Shown: positions 35,481 through 44,851, counted from the first letter of the stretch. The stretch is DNA of 64,000 nucleotides from Planctomycetia bacterium (GCA_030539295.1 JAUNSJ010000019.1:1-64000); one strand, 5' to 3'. Notes: generated by a model not told the origin, from the letters alone. Program-made: numbers and translations.

Positions 35481-36788
35481 TCAGTTTGCAGCCGGAGCCT
35501 GAAGCGAGGAGATGTCTATGACACTCAAGGTACCGGGGGCTTCGGCCTTGGTATTGACCATGCCGGGGAAGGGCCAGTCAAAACCGACGATAATCAGCTT
35601 GCCATCGATAACAACACATTCGCACGGCTGGTCCAGTAACCCATCATTTCCATCGCAATCGCCGTTTTTCCAGAGCAAATTGTATTGGATTTTTTCGCCT
35701 TTGGCAACGGGGGTAAAGTACCAAATGGCATTATTGAGAGAGTCATTCTGGAAAACCTTGTTGGTAGCAGCATCGTAATAGATACCATCGCAGCATTGGA
35801 GGACGAGTCCGGAACCCGGGGCAGTTTCGCCGTCGGCAGGAACGTCAATGGGGTCGTAGATGCAGACGGTGTTTTCGCCGCTATAGCTTCCGTCTTCGTT
35901 CGGATAGATGGCGAACATGCGGCCGTCGCCGAAATGCCCGAAGTAGATCACACCGGTTTTGGTATCGACGGTCATACCATCGGCACCCGTATTATCGCCG
36001 CGCCCGATTTTGCGGGCCTTCTGAATGGTGAGGCAGTGGGAATCAGTATCGGCAGAAGTGACTTTGATGGGGGGATTTCCCTCGGTTCCCGCTTTGAGGA
36101 CCTCGTCGCCTTCAAACATGAAGACGGCCCCGGAGCCAATCCACTCTTCCGCGTTTTGGTCTTCGATTTGGAGATTGGAATCGGTATAGAACATACGATT
36201 ATTGAACCAGGTTACGGCGTTGGCCAGTTTAATCCCTTCGACGACGGTCTGGACATCGCCGGTCGGCTTGCCATCCTTCATAACGACGCGGAGGATACGC
36301 GACTGATAGTCGGTATTATAGAAGAACTGGTTATCGCAAACGTAGAGGTTGCCATCGGGACCAATCGAGATACCCATAGGGCCGGTTTGTCCGGTAGGTT
36401 CGTAAATAGGGTACTCCAAAAGGGTTTCGTATTTGCCGTCGGGAGAGACTTTGAGCAGATAGCCGCCCTGATGCGAATTGAGTTTTTTGCCGTTTTCGTC
36501 TTTAAAGGCGAAATTCGGGACGTTCAGGTAAGCGATTTTCTTCTCGGCGTCAACGACCATACCATCGGGAGTGTAGAGCGTATCGCCCAGGTTGGCGAAG
36601 AGGGTTGGCTTGAACGGGTCGAGGGATTCCAGGTCTTTTGGTGCATCTTTGGCGTTGCAAGCGGCGCAGGAAGCATCGACGGAGCGCGGGGCGGTTGCGT
36701 CGCCGTTATCGCCATTTTTACAAGCTTTACAGCACCCGGCAGAAAGAACAACCGACAGAAGCAGAACAAGGTAAAGGGACTTTTTCAT
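35481..36788 (-). CDS. SMP-30/gluconolactonase-like beta-propeller lipoprotein
   Basis: 435 residues. The lipobox LSAGC places the lipid-modified Cys at about 19, followed by a short Cys-rich stretch (CKACKNG, CAAC). The rest is a six-bladed propeller with PDGMVVD, GPMGISIGPDGNLYVCDN, GADGMTVDTKTGVIYFG and CCDGIYYDAATNKVF, the repeated xDGxxxD pattern of the SMP-30/gluconolactonase family, where Asp/Asn/Glu bind a divalent metal. It is probably an outer-membrane or periplasmic lactonase-like or binding protein. AAGGAG lies 7 bases before the ATG. Confidence 0.75.
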   Translation of the reverse strand: MKKSLYLVLLLSVVLSAGCCKACKNGDNGDATAPRSVDASCAACNAKDAPKDLESLDPFKPTLFANLGDTLYTPDGMVVDAEKKIAYLNVPNFAFKDENGKKLNSHQGGYLLKVSPDGKYETLLEYPIYEPTGQTGPMGISIGPDGNLYVCDNQFFYNTDYQSRILRVVMKDGKPTGDVQTVVEGIKLANAVTWFNNRMFYTDSNLQIEDQNAEEWIGSGAVFMFEGDEVLKAGTEGNPPIKVTSADTDSHCLTIQKARKIGRGDNTGADGMTVDTKTGVIYFGHFGDGRMFAIYPNEDGSYSGENTVCIYDPIDVPADGETAPGSGLVLQCCDGIYYDAATNKVFQNDSLNNAIWYFTPVAKGEKIQYNLLWKNGDCDGNDGLLDQPCECVVIDGKLIIVGFDWPFPGMVNTKAEAPGTLSVIDISSLQAPAAN

Positions 36789-36897
36789 TCACAAACTCCT
36801 TGAAATAACAGAGTGATGGGGATTGGCCGTTGGCCGGAATGGCCCGTCCTTACGCGGGCATGTGCGTCGCGACAGGAACTCAACCGTAACAGAGTCT

Positions 36898-36926
36898 ATT
36901 GTACCCTGTCGGCGGCGAGTTGTCAA
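36898..36926 (-). promoter_or_regulatory. Promoter for the SMP-30-like lipoprotein gene
   Basis: Minus strand: perfect -35 TTGACA (36926-36921), 17-base spacer, -10 TACAAT (36903-36898). Leader of about 100 bases. Confidence 0.7.
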
Positions 36927-36975
36927 GCTGACTTTTTCGACGAAATTTTATCCGGTTTTGTGCGGCAGAGGAACG

Positions 36976-37011
36976 AAAAAAGGGCTGGCAGTATAAAAAC
37001 CGTCAGCCCTT
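36976..37011 (-). terminator. Rho-independent terminator after the second prepilin gene
   Basis: On the minus strand a 10-bp stem (37011-37002 with 36989-36980, one G-T pair) is followed by TTTTTT (36981-36976), about 54 bases past the stop at 37065. Confidence 0.8.
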
Positions 37012-37064
37012 GATGTCAGGTCACATCGAAATAGCGTTTTCGCGTGCAACACTTGCGAGGTGCG

Positions 37065-38261
37065 CTAGTCGAGTTCGTTCATGTTGAAAACGCCGGTGTG
37101 GATCGGGTCACACTGACATTTACGGTCGTTGGGTGTCATGGCCCGAATGTAAGTAAAACCATCGATATTTTCATTAACAGTTCGAACGGAGCCATCAACC
37201 ATACTGGCCACAACGCAGCCGGCATGATTACTTGAAGGCCGCGCGGTAATCCAGCCACGAGAACCCTCAATTTCTTTGCACTGGTTAATTTTGAGTGGAA
37301 CAGTATTAGCGTCATATCCGGAAGGGGTATTCGTCCCACCATTGATACCTCTTGAGTCATATTTTTGAGCGGCGACCAATTCGGCACAAGTTCTGGCAGT
37401 ATAAAAATCGTAGGTTTTTGTTATGGTAGACAGGACATGGCCATCGGTATTGTCGAAGATGCGGGTAGGTGAAAGCGGCCAGGTAAAGCCGCAGTTTTCT
37501 TCCCGTTCATCCCACATGGAAGTGTATTGCAAGTTTTCCGACGTCAGCATGGTATTGGTGGTTCCGTCGACGACGTCATCAATAGCTAATTGAGGGCCAT
37601 AAGGTGCGATTGAGTTTTCAACAAGTCGCAAGATACCATCATTAAACATACCGTTGTATCGGGTTGTGTCGCCAGGTCGTGGCGGGATTTTCAGTTTAGT
37701 GGTTGTGCCCGGGATCGTAACTTCACCTGGGTTGGAAGGGCCGCCCCGTCTACTAAAGCCTAAGTCGCTATAACCGGCATTACCAACATAAACTCTGCTG
37801 CCTGGAACAATTGCCCCGGCGCTGGGGCACCAGAAACTTGGGACCGCAACATCGGTTGGCTTACGAACGAAATCGGCCATACTCCCTTCACGGCCCATAT
37901 AGTCCATAAGATTAACGCCTTCCATATAGGGTAAAATCGCGATGTTCCAAGGGGCGTAGGTGAAACCCATGTCTTTTATATAGCTCCAGGTACCGGTCCC
38001 GTCACTGGTCCAAGCACCGGTGCTTTTTCCGTCCATGGTAATTTCCTGACGAAAACCTGGGTACTTACCGCGTGCGTCCTGGTAGTTGGTGAGGGCCAAG
38101 GCGAGGTTTTTCTGGTTATTGATACACATGGTGCGTCGGGCGGCTTCCCGGGCGTTTTGCATGGCGGGTAGGAGGAGTCCGGCGAGCATGCCAATAATGG
38201 AAATGACCACGAGCAGTTCGATTAATGTAAAACCGGAATGAAATGTTTTTCTCATTTTCAT
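37065..38261 (-). CDS. DUF1559 prepilin-like secreted protein
   Basis: 398 residues from the ATG at 38261 (a GTG at 38264 and an ATG at 38255 are also in frame). A short leader KMRKTFHSG is followed by FTLIELLVVISIIGMLAGLL with Glu at +5, the type IV prepilin pattern, then PAMQNAREAARRTMC. The C-terminus has H-x9-DG (HAGCVVASMVDG). Its leader is short and classical, unlike the basic leaders of the other two prepilin-like genes in this window. A terminator lies directly downstream, so it is monocistronic. A -10-like TACAAT lies at 38318-38313, with no clear -35. Confidence 0.88.
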   Translation of the reverse strand: MKMRKTFHSGFTLIELLVVISIIGMLAGLLLPAMQNAREAARRTMCINNQKNLALALTNYQDARGKYPGFRQEITMDGKSTGAWTSDGTGTWSYIKDMGFTYAPWNIAILPYMEGVNLMDYMGREGSMADFVRKPTDVAVPSFWCPSAGAIVPGSRVYVGNAGYSDLGFSRRGGPSNPGEVTIPGTTTKLKIPPRPGDTTRYNGMFNDGILRLVENSIAPYGPQLAIDDVVDGTTNTMLTSENLQYTSMWDEREENCGFTWPLSPTRIFDNTDGHVLSTITKTYDFYTARTCAELVAAQKYDSRGINGGTNTPSGYDANTVPLKINQCKEIEGSRGWITARPSSNHAGCVVASMVDGSVRTVNENIDGFTYIRAMTPNDRKCQCDPIHTGVFNMNELD

Positions 38262-38394
38262 CACACTTTACTCTTTCTTCACAGGTTATCTGCGTACTTT
38301 TGAGGTACTTGTATTGTAACAGAGGCTGGGACATTGCGTCTTTTGCTCTGTTTGTTGTTGACTCTCCGACGGTTGTAGGAGAGAGGAAATGCTA

Positions 38395-38422
38395 CAAAAC
38401 TGGCAGGAAACTGCCAGTTTTG
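38395..38422. repeat. Perfect 11-bp inverted repeat
   Basis: CAAAACTGGCA (38395-38405) and TGCCAGTTTTG (38412-38422) flank a 6-base loop. Without a T-run on either side it is not a simple terminator; it could be an operator or RNA hairpin. Confidence 0.6.
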
Positions 38423-38714
38423 CATTGGAATGCGGCATTAGCACGGTCAGTGCCGACTTTATTACAGTTATGTTGCAAAAACCGTGCCACTAGCTTAAAA
38501 TTTAGTGAAATCACGGGTGAATGTTTCACGAGAGCTGTAAGATTTCATCGTCGGGGGACGTCTTAGCTGTCTCATGGAAGCTTCAATATCTAAAAAAGAC
38601 CGCCAACGCATCATGCAGCGGCCGGCAAGGGGAGGTTTTCGCTGATGCAGTTATCACAGGAGGTCGCTGAAATCCGGCCCCGAAGTCTATTGTGATCCCC
38701 GGAGGCAAGAAGCC

Positions 38715-39092
38715 ATGTCGTCTGTTCCATCTGACATCGATAGACCTGTCTGGCAGGTGATAACCCGTTCGGCACTTTGTTGCGTTTGTTCAACAGTAAA
38801 CAAGGCCCGATTAACCGCGAAAAACTGCCATGTCAGGGCTGGCGACCGGAGTGTCAATAGTGGACCATGGCCTCCGGAGCCTGACGCGACGTATTTCCCC
38901 CTCACGAACAGCGAATACCGCATCTGCAAGTTTTTAACAGAATTGGAGTCGCATATAAATATTTTACACCCAAAAGGCACATTCGTCAAGAGATTTTTAT
39001 ATCAAAAATCGCATTTTTTAGTTTATTTGTCCAGAGAGGTTGGTGAAAGACGGGTTGTAATTCAATGTAACTTGTTATTTTATGCAAGTTAG
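38715..39092 (+). CDS. Possible small protein, hypothetical
   Basis: 125-residue ORF. GGAGG (38701-38705) lies 9 bases before the ATG, which is ideal. The sequence, with four Cys near 23-40 and otherwise ordinary composition, matches nothing I recognise, and there is no matching promoter. It may be a chance ORF in the gene-poor gap. Confidence 0.2.
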   Translation: MSSVPSDIDRPVWQVITRSALCCVCSTVNKARLTAKNCHVRAGDRSVNSGPWPPEPDATYFPLTNSEYRICKFLTELESHINILHPKGTFVKRFLYQKSHFLVYLSREVGERRVVIQCNLLFYAS

Positions 39093-39200
39093 AATAGTTT
39101 TTAGCCTTGGTAAAGCCGGGAAGGAATTATTTTGTAGTTTTCAAACGCAATTGAAATAAAGCACCTTTTATCGATAAAGAATTATTTTCTAAAAGCGATA

Positions 39201-39229
39201 TGGACCAGAACCGGATTTTGTGATATAAT
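39201..39229 (+). promoter_or_regulatory. Promoter upstream of the CNNM/Hdr-Flx block
   Basis: -35 TGGACC (39201-39206), 17-base spacer, perfect -10 TATAAT (39224-39229). The leader before the ATG at 39389 would be about 155 bases. Confidence 0.55.
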
Positions 39230-39388
39230 GAAATCAGTGAATGGATGGAAAAGCGGGGACAAAGGGCAGGAATCATCGGGGAAGCCGTGTGGGGACGTCG
39301 GTTGATTGGGTAGCAACTTTTTCCTTATGCCATCTATTTTGTTTTGTAAGATGTGACAACCAATGGGAGGTATTCTGTACGAAGAGAA

Positions 39389-40654
39389 ATGGGATTATTT
39401 ATTTTCAGCGTTCTGGTGGCGCTCAGTGTTTCGGGCTTTTGTTCTCTCATAGAGTCGGTCCTTTTGAGTCTGTCGCCTGGCGACATCGCTCAAATTTCGG
39501 CCAAACATCCCCGGATAGCACAAATCTGGGTTCGTTTTAAGAGTAATATAGACCGTCCGATTGCGGTTATCTTACTCCTGAACACGACGGCCCACACCAT
39601 AGGAGCGTCGGTAGCCGGTTCCTCGTTTGCGGAAATGTGGGGCACGAAATGGATATGGGTATTCTCATTGGGTTTTACCTTTCTGATGTTGCAGTACACG
39701 GAAATATTGCCGAAGTCGATCGGGGTGCGATTCAATCGCCGTCTGGCGGTGCTGTTTGCGCGTCCGTTGGACTGGTCGGTACGATTTTTTTCGCCAATCA
39801 TATCGATTGTGAGGTTTTTTAATCGGCCGTTCGAGCCGCGGTCGCGTCAGTCGGATAAGCATTCGACGGTGGAAGAAATCGCGTTGATGGCGGCCTTGGC
39901 CAAGCAGAGTCACCTGATCGGTTCGCAACAGGAACAGATCATCGTGGGCGCGACGAAACTGTCGGGAACGCGAGTTTCGAACGTCATGATTCCGTTCGAC
40001 GAGGTGGTTGTTTTGTCGAGCAGGATGAGTTTATGGGAAGCGATCGAGATAGCGCATGTCGATGCCCATACACGATTTCCGGTTTGTAATGGGGAGGACC
40101 GGAACGATATAATAGGATACGTAAACTTTAAGGAGATCATATCGCATCAGCGGTTCAATCCGCAGGCCACGGAGTTTAACGAGATCATACGACCGATCTC
40201 GTTCGTGTTGCCGGAAGAATCGGCGTCGGATCTTCTGCGGCGATTTACGTTTCAGCATGAACATATAGCGATCGTGCGAGACAAGAGCGGCGTCTGTCTC
40301 GGAATGGTCGCGTTGGAAGATATCGTTGAGGAACTGGTAGGCGAGATTGAAGATGAATTTGACCGCCTGCCGCGAGGAGCGCATGTGCTCAAGGGAGGAG
40401 TACTGGTCCTGGGTGGAGGCTGTCCGATGCGAGAGGTGCGAGAGCTGGTCGAGCGTCAGCTGCAGGTTGTTTTGCTGCCGCCGTCGCGTAAGCCGCACCC
40501 GAGCGATAACCGGTCGCTTGCCTATTGGCTGGAAGAATCGCTCAAGCATGTACCGCGACGTGGCGATGGATATGAATGTGATGGCGTGCGATTCGTTGTC
40601 AGACGAATACGTCGTAAGCGCGTTTTCGACGTTTTAATACAGAAAGCGAGATAG
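39389..40654 (+). CDS. CNNM/CorC-type membrane protein with CBS domains
   Basis: 421 residues from the ATG at 39389; a GTG at 39353 is in frame. The N-terminal DUF21/CNNM domain (about 1-150) has three to four membrane helices (GLFIFSVLVALSVSGFCSLIES at the start). A CBS pair follows (about 185-310: VSNVMIPFDEVVVL, HTRFPVCNGEDRNDIIGYV, IAIVRDKSGVCLGMVALEDIVEELVGEIEDE), then a CorC/HlyC C-terminal domain (about 320-415). The family includes Mg2+/Co2+ exporters and regulators. Only 4 bases separate it from hdrC, so it is probably co-transcribed with the electron-transfer genes. Confidence 0.85.
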   Translation: MGLFIFSVLVALSVSGFCSLIESVLLSLSPGDIAQISAKHPRIAQIWVRFKSNIDRPIAVILLLNTTAHTIGASVAGSSFAEMWGTKWIWVFSLGFTFLMLQYTEILPKSIGVRFNRRLAVLFARPLDWSVRFFSPIISIVRFFNRPFEPRSRQSDKHSTVEEIALMAALAKQSHLIGSQQEQIIVGATKLSGTRVSNVMIPFDEVVVLSSRMSLWEAIEIAHVDAHTRFPVCNGEDRNDIIGYVNFKEIISHQRFNPQATEFNEIIRPISFVLPEESASDLLRRFTFQHEHIAIVRDKSGVCLGMVALEDIVEELVGEIEDEFDRLPRGAHVLKGGVLVLGGGCPMREVRELVERQLQVVLLPPSRKPHPSDNRSLAYWLEESLKHVPRRGDGYECDGVRFVVRRIRRKRVFDVLIQKAR

Positions 40655-40658
40655 AGAG

Positions 40659-41222
40659 ATGAGTAGAAGTGAAGAGGCAAGCGTGTCGCGGGTCGAGGAA
40701 TTGGCCCAAACGCATGTGCGAGACTGCTATCAGTGCGGCAAGTGCACAGCCGGCTGTCCGCAGGCCGAGGCAATGGACGCAGGGCCAACCCGCTTAATAC
40801 GCCTGGTGCAGGAGGGGCATGTGTTAGACGCGGCGCGTTGCGAAAGCGTGTGGCAGTGTGTATCCTGCCTGACGTGTTCCACACGTTGTCCGAAGTCAGT
40901 GAATATATCGGGGGTGATAGACGCACTGAAGCAGATATCCGTCGAAGAGAAGGTCACGGCGCCGCGGTTTGCCGATACGGTCCTGTTTCAGCAGGAGTTC
41001 CTTAATAATATAAGGAGGAACGGTCGCACGAACGAACTGGAGCTGGTCGCGGCGTTCAAGATCCGCGGATTTCTGCGGCACTGGAATCCCTTTGCCGCGC
41101 TTAAGGACAGTATGCTGGGTCCGAAAATGCTGACCCGCGGGAAATTGCACTTCATGCCAGGCTCCCCGGTCAAGGATAAGGCGGCGGTTAAGAGGATTTT
41201 TGACCGATGCAGTCAGGAGTAG
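40659..41222 (+). CDS. hdrC: Heterodisulfide reductase subunit C-like iron-sulfur protein
   Basis: 187 residues with two complete 4Fe-4S motifs: CYQCGKCTAGCP (Cys23, 26, 29, 33) and CVSCLTCSTRCP (Cys67, 70, 73, 77). In HdrABC the C subunit wires electrons from HdrA to HdrB. The C-terminal helical tail (about 110-187) is typical of HdrC. It is the first gene of a seven-gene Hdr/Flx set and starts 4 bases after the CNNM gene. Confidence 0.9.
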   Translation: MSRSEEASVSRVEELAQTHVRDCYQCGKCTAGCPQAEAMDAGPTRLIRLVQEGHVLDAARCESVWQCVSCLTCSTRCPKSVNISGVIDALKQISVEEKVTAPRFADTVLFQQEFLNNIRRNGRTNELELVAAFKIRGFLRHWNPFAALKDSMLGPKMLTRGKLHFMPGSPVKDKAAVKRIFDRCSQE

Positions 41223-41266
41223 GCGAAAGTTCCGCGGGCCGGTCGTCGTCGAGTCGGCGTCGGGCG

Positions 41267-41294
41267 TTGTCCCATACAGAGTCGTATATATAAT
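41267..41294 (+). promoter_or_regulatory. Possible internal promoter upstream of hdrB
   Basis: -35 TTGTCC (41267-41272), 16-base spacer, -10 TATAAT (41289-41294), in the 136-base gap between hdrC and hdrB. Confidence 0.4.
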
Positions 41295-41358
41295 ATAATA
41301 GAGTCCAATCAGAGCGTTTTCCCGTTATAAGAATATTAGTTAAGGAGACTTGTTTTCC

Positions 41359-42210
41359 ATGAAAATCGGTTATTATCCCGGTTGTGCCCTTCACGGATCC
41401 TCGTTGGATTACGAGAAATCGGTTTTTGCGTGTTTTGACCGACTCGGAATCGAATTGGCGGAACTGGAGGACTGGATTTGCTGCGGAGCGACGGCGGCGC
41501 ATTCGATCAATCACAAGCTGGCAACGGCCCTCCCGGCGCGGAATTTGGGGATTGCCGGGCGTATGAAGCTTTCGGAAGTACTGGCGCCATGCCCGATGTG
41601 CTCCATGGAGCTGCTCAAAGCGTCGCAAACGCTGTCGGAGAACGAGGCGGTGCGAGTGGAGATGGAGAGTGTAGTGGAACTTCCCCTGGCCGCGGCGCCG
41701 AAGGTTACCAATCTGATCCAAATCCTGCAGCAGTATGGTGTTGATGAGCTTGTTAGCAAACAGCAAAAGAAGCTTGATCAGTGGCGTCCGGCGTGTTACT
41801 ACGGTTGTCTTCTCACGAGACCGCCGAAAACGCTGAAGTTTGACGATTGTGAACATCCGAGCAGTATGGAGACGCTGCTGAAGGCCTTGGGCGCCGCTCC
41901 GGTGGAGTGGAATTACAAGACGGAATGTTGTGGAGCGGGTCTGACGCTGTGTGACGCGGAGAGCGTGGTGCGGCTGTCGCAAAAGATTATACAAAACGCG
42001 ATCGACCATGGGGCCAACTGCATTGTGGTTGCATGCCCTATGTGCCAGATGAATCTGGATATGCGTCAGGCGGACGTGGAGAAGGCCCGTGGTGTCAAGC
42101 TGAATATGCCGATTCTGTATCTTTCTGATTTGGTGGGTTTGGCCCTCGGACTGAAGGAGCAGGAGCTTGGCATGACGCGGCATTTTGTGGCGTGCAAGCC
42201 GCGAGCGTAG
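41359..42210 (+). CDS. hdrB: Heterodisulfide reductase subunit B-like protein
   Basis: 283 residues from the ATG at 41359, 11 bases after AAGGAG. Both CCG domains are intact: Cys9, Cys41-Cys42, Cys78, Cys81 (spacing 31 and 35) and Cys150, Cys190-Cys191, Cys226, Cys229 (39 and 34). In HdrB these bind the non-cubane 4Fe-4S clusters that split a disulfide. So the catalytic disulfide site is probably functional. The natural disulfide (CoM-CoB, DsrC trisulfide or another) is not evident; no DsrC gene is in the window. Confidence 0.92.
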   Translation: MKIGYYPGCALHGSSLDYEKSVFACFDRLGIELAELEDWICCGATAAHSINHKLATALPARNLGIAGRMKLSEVLAPCPMCSMELLKASQTLSENEAVRVEMESVVELPLAAAPKVTNLIQILQQYGVDELVSKQQKKLDQWRPACYYGCLLTRPPKTLKFDDCEHPSSMETLLKALGAAPVEWNYKTECCGAGLTLCDAESVVRLSQKIIQNAIDHGANCIVVACPMCQMNLDMRQADVEKARGVKLNMPILYLSDLVGLALGLKEQELGMTRHFVACKPRA

Positions 42211-42288
42211 TACGAGCGTTTTTTTGCGTGTACCCAATGGATAGAGAATAGAATTTTTCAATATAGCATAGAGTTTGGATAATCAGTC

Positions 42289-44343
42289 ATGGCTAAAATA
42301 GGTGTTTTTACCTGCTGGTGTGGGGAAAATATAGCGAGACATGTGGACTGCCAGAAAGTGTCGGACGCCATTTCCCACCTGCCCGGCGTTTTTTGCAGTG
42401 TGAACTATAAATATATGTGTTCCGAGCCTGGTCAGTCCATGATCGCCGAGAAGATAAAGTCGCTTGGTCTGACCGCGGTCGTGGTCGCGAGCTGTTCGCC
42501 GCATATGCATTTAAAGACGTTTCGACAAGCGGCGAAAAATGCGGGTGTGAATCCGTATCTTGTTGAGATGGCGAATATACGCGAGCATTGCTCCTGGGTG
42601 CATTCGGACCGTGAAGTGGCGACGCAGAAGGCCATCGAGCTGATCACGATGGCAGTGGAAAAGGTGCGTCACAATCATGCGTTGGCCCCGATTGAAGTGC
42701 CGGTAACGAAACGGGCACTGGTCATAGGAGCGGGAGTAGCCGGCATACAGGCGGCGCTGGACATAGCGTCGGCGGGGCATGAAGTTGTGGTGGTCGAGAA
42801 GGAGCCGTCGGTCGGAGGTAAGATGGCCGGTCTTTCGGAGACGTTTCCGACTCTTGACTGCTCGCAGTGTATTTTAACGCCCCGAATGGTGGAAGTGGGC
42901 CAGCACCCGAATATTCGGCTCTATACGTGGTCGGAAGTGGAGAAGGTGGAAGGCTATATCGGGAACTTTAAGGTCACGATCCGCAAGAAGGCGCGTTACG
43001 TCGATATAACGAAATGTACCGGATGCGGGAACTGCTGGAACAGCTGTCCGAACAAGAAGATACCGAACTCCTTTGACTACAATCTGGGCAACAGGACGGC
43101 GATTTACGTTCCGTTTCCACAGGCGGTACCAGCGAGGCCGGTGATAGACGCGAGTCGGTGCCTGAAGTTCAAGACGGGTAAGTGCGGAATCTGCCAGAAG
43201 AATTGTGCGGCTGGTGCAATCAACTTTGAAGATCATGACGAGTTGATTGTGGAAGAGGTCGGAGCTATTGTTGTGGCGACTGGTTATCAGCTGTATCAGA
43301 TCGGTAAAGAGCAGGAGAATCCCGCACTGGCCGGTTATGGCGAATATGGCTATGGCCAGTATAAAGATGTGATCGACTCACTGCAATTTGAGCGACTGAT
43401 TTCCGCGTCGGGGCCAACCGGAGGCGAACCGAAGCGTCCGTCGGATGGCAAGGTGCCGCAGAAAATCGTATTTATTCAGTGTGTCGGATCGCGTGACAAT
43501 GCGAAGGGTGTTTCCTACTGCTCCAAGATATGCTGCATGTATACGGCGAAGCATACCATGCTGTATCGGCATAAAGTGCACGAAGGAGAAGCCCATGTTT
43601 TCTATATGGATATACGATCGGGTGGTAAGAAGTACGATGAATTTGTCCGGCGGGCCATTGAGCAGGATGGAGCGATTTATCACCGAGGGCGAGTCTCAAA
43701 GATCACGGAAGAGACGATCGATGGAGAACGTAAGCTGATTGTGCGAGGGGCCGATACGTTGAGCGGAAAGCCGGTTACGGTGGAAGCGGACATGGTGGTT
43801 CTGGCCTGTGCAATGAGTCCGACGACGGGCGCGACCGGGTTGGCGCAAAAGCTGTCGGTGGGCTACGACGAATATGGTTTTTTAAGTGAATCGCACCCGA
43901 AATTGCGTCCGGTAGAGACGAATAGCGCAGGCGTTTTTGTGTGCGGGGCGTGCCAGGGTCCGAAAGACATCCCGGAATCGGTAGCGCAGGCGTCGGCGGC
44001 AGCGGCCAAAGTTTTGATTATGTTGAGTCAGCCGCACCTGACGCGAGAGCCTGAAATAGCGAAGGTAAATGAAGTGCTTTGCGCGGCGTGCGGAGCGTGT
44101 GCGAAGACCTGTCCGTACCAAGCGATTTCCCTGGAAGATATTCGGGACCGCAAGGGGAATTTCGTTAAGAGAACGGCACGTGTTAATCCCGGTCTGTGCA
44201 TGGGTTGCGGAACCTGTGTAGCGGTCTGCCCGTCGAAATCGGTTGACCTGGAGGGCTTTTCGGAGGAGCAGGTTTATGCCCAGATAGAAAGTCTTGCGAC
44301 GCCGCTAAGGATAAACGGACAGAGTGAAGAGGGCGGCGTGTGA
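42289..44343 (+). CDS. hdrA: Heterodisulfide reductase subunit A-like flavoprotein
   Basis: 684 residues. The electron-bifurcating subunit type: an N-terminal Cys-rich domain (CWCGEN, residues 9-14), a thioredoxin-reductase-like FAD domain with GAGVAG (147-152) and GEGxxG-type partner GGKMAG, an inserted ferredoxin (CTGCGNCWNSCP, 243-254, and Cys residues to 306), and two C-terminal 4Fe-4S motifs (CAACGACAKTCP and CMGCGTCVAVCP). In the known mechanism FAD here splits electron pairs between ferredoxin and HdrB. The ferredoxin partner is not encoded nearby. It lies 78 bases after hdrB. Confidence 0.92.
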   Translation: MAKIGVFTCWCGENIARHVDCQKVSDAISHLPGVFCSVNYKYMCSEPGQSMIAEKIKSLGLTAVVVASCSPHMHLKTFRQAAKNAGVNPYLVEMANIREHCSWVHSDREVATQKAIELITMAVEKVRHNHALAPIEVPVTKRALVIGAGVAGIQAALDIASAGHEVVVVEKEPSVGGKMAGLSETFPTLDCSQCILTPRMVEVGQHPNIRLYTWSEVEKVEGYIGNFKVTIRKKARYVDITKCTGCGNCWNSCPNKKIPNSFDYNLGNRTAIYVPFPQAVPARPVIDASRCLKFKTGKCGICQKNCAAGAINFEDHDELIVEEVGAIVVATGYQLYQIGKEQENPALAGYGEYGYGQYKDVIDSLQFERLISASGPTGGEPKRPSDGKVPQKIVFIQCVGSRDNAKGVSYCSKICCMYTAKHTMLYRHKVHEGEAHVFYMDIRSGGKKYDEFVRRAIEQDGAIYHRGRVSKITEETIDGERKLIVRGADTLSGKPVTVEADMVVLACAMSPTTGATGLAQKLSVGYDEYGFLSESHPKLRPVETNSAGVFVCGACQGPKDIPESVAQASAAAAKVLIMLSQPHLTREPEIAKVNEVLCAACGACAKTCPYQAISLEDIRDRKGNFVKRTARVNPGLCMGCGTCVAVCPSKSVDLEGFSEEQVYAQIESLATPLRINGQSEEGGV

Positions 44344-44407
44344 GGCGACCGCCTTGAGCGACGAGAACACAACAGCATGAAATTTATGGTAAAACGGGAG
44401 TAAATCA

Positions 44408-44851
44408 ATGTCAATGGAAATAAAGGAGCAGGCGAGCTACGAGCCGAAAGTAGTGGCATTTGTCTGCAACTGGTGTACGTATCTGGGCGCGGACCTGGCG
44501 GGTACGAATCGTCTGGAGTACCCGGCGAATATTCGCATCATACGTTTGCCGTGCACAGGTCGAATCGATTTCAATCTGATTATAAAGGCGTTTGAGACGG
44601 GAGCGGACTCGGTACTGATCTCGGGCTGTCATCCGGGCGACTGCCACTATACGGCGGGCAACTATCACGCGAGACGGCGCTGGATGCTGTTTCGGGAATT
44701 GCTCAAGACGCTCGGGATCGATGAGCGCCGGATCCATTTTTCGTGGATTTCGGCGGCGGAAGGGGCGAAGTTTCAGAAGTTTGTAACTGAAATTGTGGAG
44801 GAGACGCGAGCGCTTGGTCCGTATAAGGAATTTCAGGACATGGTGCAATAG
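44408..44851 (+). CDS. mvhD: MvhD/FlxD-like iron-sulfur subunit
   Basis: 147 residues with the MvhD pattern CNWCTYLGADLAG (Cys20, Cys23), LPCTGRIDF (Cys49) and SGCHPGDCHY (Cys74, Cys79), binding a 2Fe-2S cluster. This protein normally connects HdrA to an electron donor: a hydrogenase in methanogens, or the FlxAB flavoprotein in bacteria. No [NiFe] hydrogenase is nearby, while a FlxABC-like set is, so a FlxD role is inferred. It lies 64 bases after hdrA. Confidence 0.9.
   Translation: MSMEIKEQASYEPKVVAFVCNWCTYLGADLAGTNRLEYPANIRIIRLPCTGRIDFNLIIKAFETGADSVLISGCHPGDCHYTAGNYHARRRWMLFRELLKTLGIDERRIHFSWISAAEGAKFQKFVTEIVEETRALGPYKEFQDMVQ

Larger units (their letters stand above)
38265..39388. other. 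1.1-kb gene-poor region
   Basis: No recognisable gene, RNA or mobile element. It contains a perfect 11-bp hairpin (38395-38422), a low-confidence ORF (38715-39092) with a good Shine-Dalgarno, and a promoter at 39201-39229. Composition becomes AT-rich after about 38930. Confidence 0.4.

Noticed and set aside
38765-38785. A possible sigma-54 (-24/-12) site, CGGCAC followed by TTGC
   Set aside because: The spacing between the GG and GC elements is one base too short, and it lies inside the uncertain ORF.
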